NCBI RefSeq assembly: GCF_013177695.1
Contig: NZ_WOEY01000065.1
Location: forward strand, 1-64,000
Reading direction: 5' to 3'
Origin: Paraburkholderia solitsugae
Lineage (GTDB): Bacteria > Pseudomonadota > Gammaproteobacteria > Burkholderiales > Burkholderiaceae
Length of the DNA: 64,000 nt
Shown: piece after piece, positions 19,232 through 28,873 of the stretch
How positions within the stretch are numbered: position 1 is the stretch's first letter
How the letters are laid out: every line of letters begins with the position of its first letter
Notes under the pieces: generated by a model
Databases searched by the model: none
The model's input: only the letters and a program-made list of their open reading frames with translations
Told to the model about the DNA's origin: nothing
Program-made: the position numbers and the translations under genes

Positions 19232-20155
19232 ATGCGGGAAATCAACCAGCGCCGCTTGCGCTATTTCCATGAAGTCCTCACCCATGGCTCGATTCGCGGC
19301 GCGGCGGACCGGCTGAATACGGCTGCGTCGGTGATCACGCGGCAAATCAAGCTGCTGGAGGAGGAGATCGGCGCGCCGCTGTTCGAGCGCCGCGCGCGCG
19401 GCGTCGCACCCACCGAAGCGGCGCAGCATCTGATCGAATTCTGGCGCGGCTGCCAGGCGCAGCAGGAACAATTCGAACAGCGCTTGCAGGCGCTCCATGG
19501 ACTGCAGCAGGGGCATGTCAGACTGGCGATCAGCGAAGGCTATATCGACGGCCTGATGGACGAGGTGCTGACCGACTTCTGCGCCCGCTATCCGAAGCTC
19601 GATATCACGGTGGAAACGCTGGCGGTCAACGACATAGTGAGCGAAGTCGTCGAAAGCCGTGCCCATATCGGGCTGGCGTATAACCCGCCGAGCGACCCGC
19701 ACATCGAGTACCGGGCGACCTCGCCACAGCCTGTCGTGCTGCTCGTGCACGCCGGGCATCCGCTAGCGGTGCGCGGTGGGCCTGTCAGCGTCGATGAGAT
19801 GCTCCAGTGTCCGCTCGCCCTGATGCCGCCGGCGTTCGGTCTCGGGCAGGCCGTGCAGATGCTCGCCTTCGCCGACAACGTGCAGATCCGCGCGACGCTC
19901 ACCACCAACTCGCTGGCAGTGTTGAAACGCTTCGTGAAGAAGGGCGACGGGGCGGCGTTGATGGGAAGCTTCGCCGCGATGCACGAAATCGCGGCGGGCG
20001 AACTCGTTGCGTTGCCGATCGAGTATCCGCTGTTCGCTTCGGCGAAGGCCCGGATACTGGTTCGGGCGGGCCGGCCGTTGGCCACCGCAGCGGATGAGCT
20101 GCTTCGCTGGATGCTGGAAAGGATGTCGATGTTCAACGGGGCGGCGGCCGGTTAA
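19232..20155 (+). CDS. LysR family transcriptional regulator
   Basis: The 307-aa product has an N-terminal winged helix (LRYFHEVLTHGSIRGAADRLNTAASVITRQIKLLEEEIGAPLFERR, residues about 8-55) and a C-terminal periplasmic-binding-like effector domain starting near QGHVRLAISEGY. ATG 19232 follows AAGGA; a longer frame to 19169 crosses the operator region. It is divergent from the MFS/M81 unit and probably controls it. The two-component system downstream starts 122 bp later with its own promoter box. Confidence 0.92.
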   Translation: MREINQRRLRYFHEVLTHGSIRGAADRLNTAASVITRQIKLLEEEIGAPLFERRARGVAPTEAAQHLIEFWRGCQAQQEQFEQRLQALHGLQQGHVRLAISEGYIDGLMDEVLTDFCARYPKLDITVETLAVNDIVSEVVESRAHIGLAYNPPSDPHIEYRATSPQPVVLLVHAGHPLAVRGGPVSVDEMLQCPLALMPPAFGLGQAVQMLAFADNVQIRATLTTNSLAVLKRFVKKGDGAALMGSFAAMHEIAAGELVALPIEYPLFASAKARILVRAGRPLATAADELLRWMLERMSMFNGAAAG

Positions 20156-20203
20156 GCCGGCCTTTCCGCGAACCGGCATGGCCGGCCAGGGTCCCCGGCC
20201 AAC

Positions 20204-20219
20204 ATTACCGGATCGTAAT
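20204..20219. promoter_or_regulatory. Response-regulator box before the two-component operon
   Basis: ATTACCGGATCGTAAT is an inverted repeat of ATTAC/GTAAT arms with a 6-bp centre, 58 bp before the response regulator ATG. Two boxes with the same arms and spacing lie before the RND operon (28874-28889 and 28919-28934). Heavy-metal-type OmpR regulators commonly bind this sort of site. Confidence 0.6.
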
Positions 20220-20277
20220 CATCACGCGCTTCGCTTGCCGGTATGATTTGACGGTCAAGCACAGCGGAGCACTCCCC

Positions 20278-20955
20278 ATGCGAATCCTGGTGATCGAGGA
20301 CGAGCTCAAAACAGCGGCTTATCTGAAGAAAGGCCTGGAAGAATCCGGCTACGCGGTCGATGTCGCGAACGACGGCCCACAAGGGCTGATTCTCGCGCTG
20401 GAAGAAGAATACGACGTGATCGTGCTCGACGTGATGCTGCCCGGCATGGACGGCTGGACCATCGTCAAGACCTTGCGCAGCACGCGTACCACGCCGGTGC
20501 TGTTCCTCACCGCACGCGACGACGTCGACGACCGCGTGCGCGGCCTTGAACTCGGCGCGGACGATTACCTCGTCAAGCCCTTCGCCTTCGTCGAATTGCT
20601 GGCCCGGGTGCGCACGCTGGCACGCCGGGGGCCGCCGCGCGAAAGCGAACTGATCAAGGTGGGCGATCTGGAAATGGACGTCAATCGCCGGCGCGTGAAA
20701 CGCGGCGGGACGCGTATCGATCTCACGCCGCGCGAGTTTTCGCTGCTGCAGTTGCTGGCGCGCCGCCAGGGCGAAGTACTGAGCCGCACGCAGATTGCGT
20801 CGTATGTGTGGGACATGAATTTCGACAGCGACACCAATGTCGTCGAAGTCGCGATCCGCCGGTTGCGCACCAAGATTGACGATAACTTTCCCGTCAAGCT
20901 GATTCACACGGTGCGCGGCGTCGGGTATGTGCTCGAACTGAAGGATGCTGCCTGA
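20278..20955 (+). CDS. OmpR/PhoB-family response regulator (IrlR/CopR-like)
   Basis: The 225-aa product has a receiver domain with phosphoacceptor D51 (VIVLDVMLPGMDGW) and conserved K in DDYLVKPFAF. A winged-helix DNA-binding domain follows (RRRVKRGGTRIDLTPREFSLLQLLARRQGEVLSRTQI ... VVEVAIRRLRTKID ... HTVRGVGYVL). The sequence is closest in style to heavy-metal regulators such as IrlR, CopR and CusR. Its last base overlaps the kinase ATG (TGATG), so the two are coupled. The likely targets are its own promoter and the RND operon at 22519-28747, based on shared boxes. Confidence 0.93.
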   Translation: MRILVIEDELKTAAYLKKGLEESGYAVDVANDGPQGLILALEEEYDVIVLDVMLPGMDGWTIVKTLRSTRTTPVLFLTARDDVDDRVRGLELGADDYLVKPFAFVELLARVRTLARRGPPRESELIKVGDLEMDVNRRRVKRGGTRIDLTPREFSLLQLLARRQGEVLSRTQIASYVWDMNFDSDTNVVEVAIRRLRTKIDDNFPVKLIHTVRGVGYVLELKDAA

Positions 20956-22538
20956 TGCGCGGCCGCTCGCTTGCCGCGACGCTCACGCTTGCCTTCGGTG
21001 TCACCACGCTCGCGGTTTTCGTGCTGGTCGGGAGTTTTCTGTATCTTGCGCTGGAGAAGCAGATCAAGGCGCAGGACGACCTCGACATCGTGCTCGCCGC
21101 GCGCCATGCACGGCGGCTGGTACAGGAACTCGATACGTCGAAAGGGATTCGCGAGCACGGCGACCGGCTGACCAGCATCGTGCTGGGCAATGAAGCGATG
21201 TCGATGGAGGTGTTCGGTCCTGATGGGCGTATGGCGATCGAGCATAACGCCGGGGAGACATTCCCGGCGTCTGGCGGCACGGCAAGCAACGCGGCTTCTA
21301 CGGGCTCAAATGCGCCCAATGCATCCATCGCACTTGATGAGGCAAGCGAAACGAGCGAAGCAGGCGACGCAAGCGATATCCATGATCCCGGAGAAGTCGC
21401 TGAAGCTGGCGGCGTCGAGACGATAGGCGCGCTGCCGCCGCTCACGCGTATTCCCGCTTCGGCGCGCATTACCGACGTGGATATCGGCGCCTGGACCGGC
21501 CGCAACGGCGCACCGATCCGCGGAATTCTCGCGGACGCGCGGCTGCACGACGGCGACACGGCAACCGTGCTGATCGCGCGCAATATGAGCGACCGCTGGC
21601 GGCTGCTGGACCGGTATCGCGACAAGCTCAACATCGCAGGCGCGGCCGGCGTGATTCTGGCGATGCTGCTGAGCTATCTGCTGATTCGCGCCGCCATGCG
21701 GCCGTTGCGCGATATCGCGGCGAGTGCGGGTCGCGTCACGGTCAATCGCCTGAATACGCGGATCACGGTGGCGCGTGTGCCGAGCGAACTCGAAGCATTG
21801 GTGAACGCGCTCAATGCGATGCTGGAACGCGTCGATCGCGGCTTTCAGCACTTGTCGCGGTTCACTGCCGACCTCGCGCACGATATGCGCACGCCGCTTA
21901 GCAACATGCGCGGCGCCGCTGAAGTCGCGCTCGCGCGGCCACGCTCCACCGAAGAGTATGAGTCGCTGCTCGCATCGAATCTGGAAGAGTGCGACCGGCT
22001 CTCGCGAATGATCGAAAACGTGCTGTTTCTGGCACGCGCTGAACATCCGCAGTTCGTCAAACACATGCGAGAGTTCGATGCGGGGCAGGAACTAACGCGA
22101 ATCGCCGAATACTTCGAGGGTATCGCTGACGATGCGAATGTCCGGATGCAAGTCACCGGCGCGGCGACGCTGACGGCGGATCTTGAACTGTTTCGCCGCG
22201 CCGTCAGCAATCTGCTGGCTAACGCGATCCGCTATACGCCGCGCGGCGGCGAGATCGTGCTCGACGCCGCCGAGTCCGGCGAAGAGGTGAGCATCACCGT
22301 GTCGAACGAGGGGCAGCCGATCGCCCACGAGCATCTCGAGCGGATCTTCGACCGCTTTTATCGTATCGATCCGTCGCGCAGTTCGTTGCCGTCTACCGGC
22401 TCGTCGCAAGGGTCCACGGGTTCGACCGGGCTTGGCCTTGCGATCGTTCGCACGATCATGGAACTGCATGGCGGCTCCGTTCGTGCTGAAAGCGACGCGC
22501 GGAGCACCTGCTTCATCCTCACGTTCCGACGGGTTTAG
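20955..22538 (+). CDS. Sensor histidine kinase, heavy-metal (IrlS/CusS) type
   Basis: The 527-aa membrane kinase has TM1 (about 12-32), a periplasmic domain, TM2 (about 227-247), HAMP, and the phosphoacceptor H309 in FTADLAHDMRTPLSN. The ATPase domain holds the N box (LLANAIRYTPRGG), a GLGLAIV G box and FDRFYRID. It is about 60 residues longer than the usual 460-470. The excess is an Ala/Ser/Glu-rich low-complexity insert in the periplasmic domain (about 103-160). A second Ser/Gly-rich linker (SSLPSTGSSQGSTGS) precedes the G box. Its 3' end overlaps the convergent outer-membrane gene by 20 bp. Confidence 0.92.
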   Translation: MRGRSLAATLTLAFGVTTLAVFVLVGSFLYLALEKQIKAQDDLDIVLAARHARRLVQELDTSKGIREHGDRLTSIVLGNEAMSMEVFGPDGRMAIEHNAGETFPASGGTASNAASTGSNAPNASIALDEASETSEAGDASDIHDPGEVAEAGGVETIGALPPLTRIPASARITDVDIGAWTGRNGAPIRGILADARLHDGDTATVLIARNMSDRWRLLDRYRDKLNIAGAAGVILAMLLSYLLIRAAMRPLRDIAASAGRVTVNRLNTRITVARVPSELEALVNALNAMLERVDRGFQHLSRFTADLAHDMRTPLSNMRGAAEVALARPRSTEEYESLLASNLEECDRLSRMIENVLFLARAEHPQFVKHMREFDAGQELTRIAEYFEGIADDANVRMQVTGAATLTADLELFRRAVSNLLANAIRYTPRGGEIVLDAAESGEEVSITVSNEGQPIAHEHLERIFDRFYRIDPSRSSLPSTGSSQGSTGSTGLGLAIVRTIMELHGGSVRAESDARSTCFILTFRRV

Positions 22539-24087
22539 GGACTGGCTGTGCGGCGGGCGCAGTGGCAAGCGTGGTGCTGGATTGGGCAGCGGGCGGGGCG
22601 ACAGGCCTGGTGGCGCTCGCCGCGGCCGACTCATCCTGCGTCGCCGCGCCATCACCCTGGCCATGCCACGTTCCGCCCAGCGCCTTCAACAACAACACAC
22701 TCGACTCCAACCGCCGCGCCGCAATCTGATCCGCGGTGCGCTGGTTCGTCAGCGCAATCGTCTGCGCCGTCACCACGTCGAGATAACTGACCGCGCCCGC
22801 GTTGAAGCGGTTCGTCGTGAGCCGCAACGATAGCTCAGCGGCCGTGGTCGCGCGCTGCTGGCTGGCGGCTTCGTCGGTGAGCGAATGCAAGGCTGACAGA
22901 TTGTCCTCGACCTGCTGGAAGGCGACCAACACGGATTGCCGGTAATCCGCAACCGCGCCGTCGTACTGCGCCGTCGCGCCATGCAGACTGGCCGTGCGCT
23001 TGCCGCCGTCGAACAGCGTGCCGACCAGTTGCGGGCCGAGCGACCAGAACAGACTCGGTGCGCTTAGCCACGGCGCGAAGAAGGTGCTTTCCAGCCCCGC
23101 GCTCGCCGACAGCACCAGATCGGGGAAAAACGCCGCATGCGCCACGCCGATCTGTGCATTCGCCGACGCCACGCGCCGCTCAGCGGCGGCAATGTCCGGG
23201 CGCCGTTCGAGCAATTGCGACGGCAGGCCAACGGGAATCGCCGGCGGCGTCGCAGCCGAGCCGTTCGGCGGCAGGGTGAAGGTCGAGGCGGGCTCGCCGA
23301 TCAGTGTGGCAATCGCATGCTGCATCTGCGCACGCGTCACGTCGATGTCGGTGTCTTGCGTGCGTGTCGCTTCGAGTTGAGTGGTGGCCTGAGCGACGGC
23401 GGATGCATCGATCGCGCCGTCTTTCAGTTGCTGCTGCAGCAGCTTCAGGGCGGCGGCGTAGGCGGTCACGCTGTCGTCGAGCAGCTTCTTTTGCGTGTCG
23501 AGCGAGCGCAGGGCGAAATAGTCGACGGCGAGATCGGCGCTTATCGACAGGCGCACGGCTTCGAGATCCGCTTCGCTCGCCTGGGCATCGGCCTTCGCGC
23601 CGGTCACGCTATCGCGCACGCGGCCAAACAGATCCGGCTCCCAGCTCGCGGACACGCCGGCCGAATAATCCGGCACAGTCTTGCCTGCGAGCGATTTGCC
23701 TTCAACGTTCTGCGACGTCCGCGAGCGGTCCTGCGCGACACCCGCGGTGATGGTCGGGAAAAAGCCAGCGCGCTGATAATCCACCATCGAACGCGCTTGT
23801 TGGACCTGCGCAACCGCTTTGCGCACGGTCTGATTCGAGACATCGACGCGCGCTTCGAGTTGATTCAGCACCGGATCGTTGAAGATCGTCCACCAGGGGC
23901 CGCGCGGTGCGGTGTCGGCAGGTGCGGCCTGGGCCCAACCCGGCGCCGCGCCTGCGTACTTTGTGGGGATTTCGACGGTGGGGCGCCGGTACGGCGGCAA
24001 AGTCGAGCAGGCGCTCAGCAGCGCGCCGATCAACGTGACCACGAACGAACGGCGCAACAACGGACGCGACGGAGATATTGGAGACAT
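22519..24087 (-). CDS. RND efflux outer-membrane lipoprotein, NodT family
   Basis: The 522-aa product is a TolC-type channel of the NodT/OprM group. It has a signal peptide ending in LIGALLSACSTL (lipobox, acylated Cys near residue 27), two outer-membrane efflux repeats and the family blocks FPTITAGVAQDRS, ASWEPDLFGRVRDSV, RRPDIAAAERRVASANAQIGVAHAAFFPDL and FNAGAVSYLDVVTAQ. I prefer the ATG at 24087, with AAGGA 8 nt upstream; an ATG at 24096 sits directly on that site. The C-terminal tail is Ala/Pro-rich. It is the last gene of the RND operon. Confidence 0.92.
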   Translation of the reverse strand: MSPISPSRPLLRRSFVVTLIGALLSACSTLPPYRRPTVEIPTKYAGAAPGWAQAAPADTAPRGPWWTIFNDPVLNQLEARVDVSNQTVRKAVAQVQQARSMVDYQRAGFFPTITAGVAQDRSRTSQNVEGKSLAGKTVPDYSAGVSASWEPDLFGRVRDSVTGAKADAQASEADLEAVRLSISADLAVDYFALRSLDTQKKLLDDSVTAYAAALKLLQQQLKDGAIDASAVAQATTQLEATRTQDTDIDVTRAQMQHAIATLIGEPASTFTLPPNGSAATPPAIPVGLPSQLLERRPDIAAAERRVASANAQIGVAHAAFFPDLVLSASAGLESTFFAPWLSAPSLFWSLGPQLVGTLFDGGKRTASLHGATAQYDGAVADYRQSVLVAFQQVEDNLSALHSLTDEAASQQRATTAAELSLRLTTNRFNAGAVSYLDVVTAQTIALTNQRTADQIAARRLESSVLLLKALGGTWHGQGDGAATQDESAAASATRPVAPPAAQSSTTLATAPAAQPVPKPVGT

Positions 24088-24114
24088 TCGGCTCATCCTT
24101 TCGATAACGGGCGC

Positions 24115-25497
24115 TCAGCCATGAGCGGCCGGCGCGATCTGCACGAGCTGGCCGGTGCTCAGCGAATCGCCGGGGTTATCGATCACGCGGTCGGTCGCAG
24201 CGAGGCCCGTGGTGATTTCCACATGCGTGCCGAAATCGCGGCCGATATGCACCGTCCTGAGCACCGCACGGCCGTTGCCGTCGACCACCGCGACCGTCAC
24301 ACCATCCGGACGGAAGAGCAGAGCGCTCACCGGCAGATCGAGCGCCGGTGTGGTCGACTGCAACTGCAGATGCACCTGCGCGTAAGCGCCTGGCATCAGC
24401 GCGCCATCCTTGTTATCGACGTCGACCTCGACGCGCAGCGTGCGGCTCGACGGATCGATCGAGCCGCTCGTGCGCGCCACCTTTGCGGCGATGTGCCGGC
24501 CGGGATACTGCTGGGCGGTCAGATACACGCCGGTGTCGGGCGTGACGTAGGGCGCGTCGTTCTGCGGCACGTCGACGAACACGCGCAGCACGCCGGTCTG
24601 CTGGATATGAAACAGCTCGCCCGACATACCCGGCGTGCCCGGCGTGCCGCCGGCCGTCACCAGAGTGCCGACATCGACGTTGCGCGCGGTGATCGTGCCG
24701 TCGAAGGGTGCGGTGATCTTCTCGTACGACACCAGCTCGGCCAGATGCGCGACGTTGGCCTGCGCCGACGCCAGCATCGCGCGACGCGCTTCCATGTCGC
24801 TGACTTTCGTGTCCGCATCCTGCTGCGCGACCGATTGGGTTTTCAGCATCTCCTGCCAGCGCTGCGCGGTGGTCTTCGCGAAGTCGAAGTTGGCTTGCGC
24901 GGTGGCTTCGTCGGCACGGGCCTGGCGCAGTTGTGCATCCAGATCGGGCGCGTCGATCGTGGCGAGCGTCTGACCGGCTTTCACCTGGGCGCCGATGTCG
25001 GCGCTCCAGTGCGCCAGGTAGCCGCTCGTGCGCGCATAGATCGATGCTTCGGCGAACGGCGTCACCGCGCCGGGCAGCAGCAATTCGTGGACAGCCGGCG
25101 CGGGGCGCGGCGTGACCACAGACACGCTCAGCACGCTTTGCGCTTGCGTCTGTTGCGTCAGCGCGGCGCTTGCGTGCAGACGCGGCACGATGCCGACGAT
25201 CAGCAACGCTGCGGCGAGGCCGGTCAATGCGAGCGGCCAGAGGCGGCGGCGTGGCTTCGGGCTTGTGGTCATGTCGGCGGCGCGGGCGGTTCCGGCGGTG
25301 TCGGCATGCGAGTCGTCCTCGTTACTCGCGGGCTGCGCTGCCTGAGCGGCTTGAGCAGTTTCAGCGGCGCGCGCTGTGTCGGCGGCGCGGGCCGCCTGGT
25401 TGACTTTGGCGGCCTTGGCACCCTCAGCGATTCGATCAGCCTCGGCGGCCGGTTCAGACCCGTCGCCGAGGTCGGGCGGAAATGATGGATTGTTCAT
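24115..25497 (-). CDS. RND efflux periplasmic adaptor (membrane fusion protein)
   Basis: The 460-aa product has an inner-membrane anchor (WPLALTGLAAALLIVGIVP, about 88-106) followed by lipoyl, alpha-hairpin and beta-barrel domains typical of adaptors (IYARTSGYLAHWSADIGAQVKAGQTLATID; KITAPFDGTITARNVDVGTLV). It bridges the RND pump and outer-membrane channel. About 75 residues precede the anchor and are very Ala-rich (ARAADTARAAETAQAAQAAQ); these would lie in the cytoplasm. An internal ATG at 25272 (MTTSPKPRRR) gives a conventional length, so the true start could be there, although no strong ribosome site is seen at either. Confidence 0.9.
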   Translation of the reverse strand: MNNPSFPPDLGDGSEPAAEADRIAEGAKAAKVNQAARAADTARAAETAQAAQAAQPASNEDDSHADTAGTARAADMTTSPKPRRRLWPLALTGLAAALLIVGIVPRLHASAALTQQTQAQSVLSVSVVTPRPAPAVHELLLPGAVTPFAEASIYARTSGYLAHWSADIGAQVKAGQTLATIDAPDLDAQLRQARADEATAQANFDFAKTTAQRWQEMLKTQSVAQQDADTKVSDMEARRAMLASAQANVAHLAELVSYEKITAPFDGTITARNVDVGTLVTAGGTPGTPGMSGELFHIQQTGVLRVFVDVPQNDAPYVTPDTGVYLTAQQYPGRHIAAKVARTSGSIDPSSRTLRVEVDVDNKDGALMPGAYAQVHLQLQSTTPALDLPVSALLFRPDGVTVAVVDGNGRAVLRTVHIGRDFGTHVEITTGLAATDRVIDNPGDSLSTGQLVQIAPAAHG

Positions 25498-25516
25498 GGG
25501 CAGGCTCTCGTCGGAA

Positions 25517-28500
25517 TCAAAGTGTGCGGGCGGGAACGCGGGATTCTTCTGTGTCGATGCGGGCCGCACGGCGTTTGTCGAGCCACGCATGCACCATCCC
25601 GTAGACGACCGGAACAAACAGCAAGGTGGACACCGTGCCGAGCGCGAGGCCGCCAATCACGGCGCGGCCAAGCGGCGCGTTCTGTTCGCCGCCATCGCCG
25701 AGGCCGAGCGCCATCGGCAGCATGCCAATCAGCATCGCGAGCGCGGTCATCAGCACCGGCCGGAAGCGGCCGAAGCCCGCCTCGAGCGCAGCCTGCAGCG
25801 GCGGCTTGCCGCCGTGGTGGAATTCGCGCGCGGTGTTGATCACAAGAATGCTGTTGGCCGTGGCAATGCCGATGCACAGAATGGTGCCGGTCAAGGCCGG
25901 CACGCTCAGGCTCGTGCCGGTGCTGAACAGCATCCACGCGATGCCCGCGAGCGAGCCCGGCAAACCGCTGATGATGATGAACGGATCGAGCCACGACTGA
26001 AAATTGACGACCATCAGCAGATAGACGAGGGCGATCGCAAACACGAGACCGCTTGCGAGGCCGCTGAACGAGTCGTGCATCGCCTGCACCTGGCCGCGCA
26101 CGACGATCGACGCGCCCGGCGGCAGTTGCGGCCGGATCTGATCGACGAGCCGGGTCACGTCGGCTGCCACGCCGCCGAGATCGCGCCCTTGCGCCGACGC
26201 GAAAATGTCGAGCACTGGCTGCACGTTGTAGTGCGAGACGACAGCCTGCTGGGTGCCGCGTGTCAGCGTGCTCAGCGCGCCGAGCAGGTTCTGCGGGGCA
26301 GGGCCGTTGCCGGTTGTCGCCACGCCTGCACTTGCACCACTGCTCTGTGCGACCGGAATATTGGCCAACGCCTGCAGCGAGTTGATGTCGTACTGAGGCA
26401 TCATCGCCATCAGCGGATAGCTGACGCCGTTGCTCGGATCGAGCCAGAAATTCGGCGAGGTTTGCGAACTGCCGGAAAGCGCGATCAGCAGATTCTGCGA
26501 CACGTCGCGTTGCAACAGGCCGGCCTGAATCGCCCGCGTACGGTCGACATTCACGTTGATCGCGGGTTCGTCGCCCGGTTGCTGGATGCGCGCATCGACG
26601 AGGCCGCGCACACCTCGCAGTTGTGCAAGCAAACGGTTCGCCACGACGCGATTGGCGTCGAGCTTGTTGCCGACGATCTGGATATCGATTGGCGCGGGCA
26701 GGCCGAAGTTGAGAATCTGGCTGACGATGTCGGCGGGCAGGAAGGCAAACGTGACGCCGGGGAAATCTTTTGAGAGCGTGGTGCGCAGCGTCGCCACATA
26801 GGCGGCGGTGGGCTTGTGTCCGGCTGCAAGCGTGATCATCACTTCGGCGTCTTCCGGGCCGATCGGGTCGGATGAATCGTAGGTCAGATTGATGCCGCTC
26901 ACCGGCACGCCGATGTTGTCGAGCATCGCCGCGAGTTCCTGCTTCGGGATCACGCTGCGCACACGGGCTTCGACTTCATCGGTGATGCGGGCGGTGTCTT
27001 CGATACGCGTGCCGGTCGGCGCACGCAGGTGCAGGCGGATCTCGCCGGTATCGACGGCCGGGAAAAAATCGCGACCCGCAAACGGCACCAGCGCGAGCGA
27101 GCCGATACACAGCAACAGGAAGATAGCGATGAAACGGCGCGGTCTTTCAATCGCCGAGCCGAGCACGCCGCGATAGCGTTCGCGCAGCCTCTCGAAACGA
27201 TGTTCGAAGGCGGACTGGAAACGGATCAGGCGTGCAATCGGGCCGTTTCCCGTGACCGGCGCGTTACTGCGCGCGCGCATCAGATACATCGCGAGGGTTG
27301 GCACCAGCGTACGCGAGAAGAAGTACGACGCGATCATCGCGAACACCACCGCTTCGGCGAGCGGCACGAACAGATAGCGCGCGACGCCAGAAAGCAGAAA
27401 CATCGGTACGAATACGATGCAGATCGATAGCGTCGAGACAAAGGTCGGCACGGCGATTTCGCCCGAGCCATTCAGAATCGCGTCGTGCAGCGGCTCACCG
27501 TTTTCAAGATGGTGCGTGATGTTTTCGATGGCGACGGTGGCATCGTCGACGAGAATACCCACCGCGAGCGCGAGCCCACCGAGCGTCATGATGTTGATGG
27601 TCTGGCCGAGCGCGGACAGCGCGATCAGCGAGGTCAGCACCGCAAGCGGAATCGATACCGCGATGATCAGCGTGGCGCGCCAGCTGCCGAGAAACAGCAG
27701 GATCATCAACGCGGTCAACGCAGCCGCGATCACCGCTTCGCGCGCCACGCCCATCACGGCCGACTTCACGAACACCGATTGATCGGACAGCGCGGTGATA
27801 TGCAACGCACTCGGCAAACCGGCCGCGATATGCGGCAGCATCGCCTTGACCTGCTGGATGATGGTTAACGTGGACGTGCTGCCGGATTTTTCGATGGTGA
27901 GGAGCGCGGCGCGTTTGCCGTTGCTGCGCACGATGTTGGTTTGCGGCGCATACCCGTCGCGCACGTGGGCGACGTCGCGGACATACACCACGCCGCCGGC
28001 CACCGTCTTGATCGGCAAATCATTGAGCGCGGCCACCGTGTCGGTGCTGCCGTTCATCTGCACGTTGTATTCCTTCGTGCCGATTTTGGCGGTGCCACCG
28101 GGCAGAATCAGGTTTTGCGCGTTGACGGCGTTGACCACGTCGAGCGGGGAAAGGCCCTTGGCCTGCAGCGCGCGCGGATCGATATCGACCATGATCTGCC
28201 GGACCTTGCCGCCGAACGGCAGTGGCACGGACGCGCCTTGCACCGTCGCGAGTTGCGTGCGGATCTGGCTGTTGCCGAGGTCGTAGAGTTGCTGTTCGGA
28301 CAGCGTGTCGCTGGAGAGTCCGAGTTGCAGGATCGGGACCGTCGACGCGTTGTACGTGATGATGTTCGGCGGCAACGTGCCGGGCGGGAGGACGCGCAGG
28401 ATCGATGCGGAATTGGAGGCCGCCTCGGCGATCGCGCGGTTGATGTCGGCGCCGGGGTGGAAAAATATCTTTACTACCGAGACGCCGTTCAGCGATTGCG

Positions 28501-28747
28501 ATTCGATATGCTCGATATCGTCGACGTCGGAGGTCAGCGCGCGCTCGTAGTTCGACGTGATGCGGTTGGCCATGTCCTGGGCGGAAAAGCCGTTATACGT
28601 CCAGACGATGCTGACTACCGGGATGTTGATGTTCGGGAAGATATCGGTGGGCGTACGCAGTATCGCGAGCGGGCCGATGATAAAGATCAACACCGCGAGA
28701 ACCACGAATGTATATGGGCGGCGCAGCGCGAGCTTGACGATCCACAT
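25517..28747 (-). CDS. RND efflux pump inner-membrane permease
   Basis: The 1076-aa product has the full RND layout: TM1 near the N-terminus (LALRRPYTFVVLAVLIFIIGPLAIL), two large periplasmic loops and twelve membrane segments. TM4 carries the acidic proton-relay pair in GGLALAVGILVDDATVAIENITHHLE. It exports drugs, solvents or other hydrophobic compounds using proton motive force; the sequence is of the hydrophobe/amphiphile type rather than the long CzcA metal type, although the nearby kinase is metal-type. An AGGAAACC site precedes ATG 28747. It is the first gene of the permease-adaptor-channel operon, an unusual gene order. Confidence 0.93.
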   Translation of the reverse strand: MWIVKLALRRPYTFVVLAVLIFIIGPLAILRTPTDIFPNINIPVVSIVWTYNGFSAQDMANRITSNYERALTSDVDDIEHIESQSLNGVSVVKIFFHPGADINRAIAEAASNSASILRVLPPGTLPPNIITYNASTVPILQLGLSSDTLSEQQLYDLGNSQIRTQLATVQGASVPLPFGGKVRQIMVDIDPRALQAKGLSPLDVVNAVNAQNLILPGGTAKIGTKEYNVQMNGSTDTVAALNDLPIKTVAGGVVYVRDVAHVRDGYAPQTNIVRSNGKRAALLTIEKSGSTSTLTIIQQVKAMLPHIAAGLPSALHITALSDQSVFVKSAVMGVAREAVIAAALTALMILLFLGSWRATLIIAVSIPLAVLTSLIALSALGQTINIMTLGGLALAVGILVDDATVAIENITHHLENGEPLHDAILNGSGEIAVPTFVSTLSICIVFVPMFLLSGVARYLFVPLAEAVVFAMIASYFFSRTLVPTLAMYLMRARSNAPVTGNGPIARLIRFQSAFEHRFERLRERYRGVLGSAIERPRRFIAIFLLLCIGSLALVPFAGRDFFPAVDTGEIRLHLRAPTGTRIEDTARITDEVEARVRSVIPKQELAAMLDNIGVPVSGINLTYDSSDPIGPEDAEVMITLAAGHKPTAAYVATLRTTLSKDFPGVTFAFLPADIVSQILNFGLPAPIDIQIVGNKLDANRVVANRLLAQLRGVRGLVDARIQQPGDEPAINVNVDRTRAIQAGLLQRDVSQNLLIALSGSSQTSPNFWLDPSNGVSYPLMAMMPQYDINSLQALANIPVAQSSGASAGVATTGNGPAPQNLLGALSTLTRGTQQAVVSHYNVQPVLDIFASAQGRDLGGVAADVTRLVDQIRPQLPPGASIVVRGQVQAMHDSFSGLASGLVFAIALVYLLMVVNFQSWLDPFIIISGLPGSLAGIAWMLFSTGTSLSVPALTGTILCIGIATANSILVINTAREFHHGGKPPLQAALEAGFGRFRPVLMTALAMLIGMLPMALGLGDGGEQNAPLGRAVIGGLALGTVSTLLFVPVVYGMVHAWLDKRRAARIDTEESRVPARTL

Positions 28748-28873
28748 GACGGTTTCCTGAAAAGAGGCGGATGGAGGCGGGCGTCCTGTTTCAGTGCCTG
28801 GCGGGGCGTGACGCGGGCTTCTTCGTGAGTCAGGAGTGTGGATTGTGGGCGCTTACCGGCTGCGGTCCAGTAG

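Noticed and set aside
23137..25485. A 782-codon plus-strand frame opposite the RND genes
   Set aside because: It is antisense to the channel and adaptor genes, both with full family motifs; the Arg/Gly/His-rich product is typical of shadow frames in GC-rich DNA.
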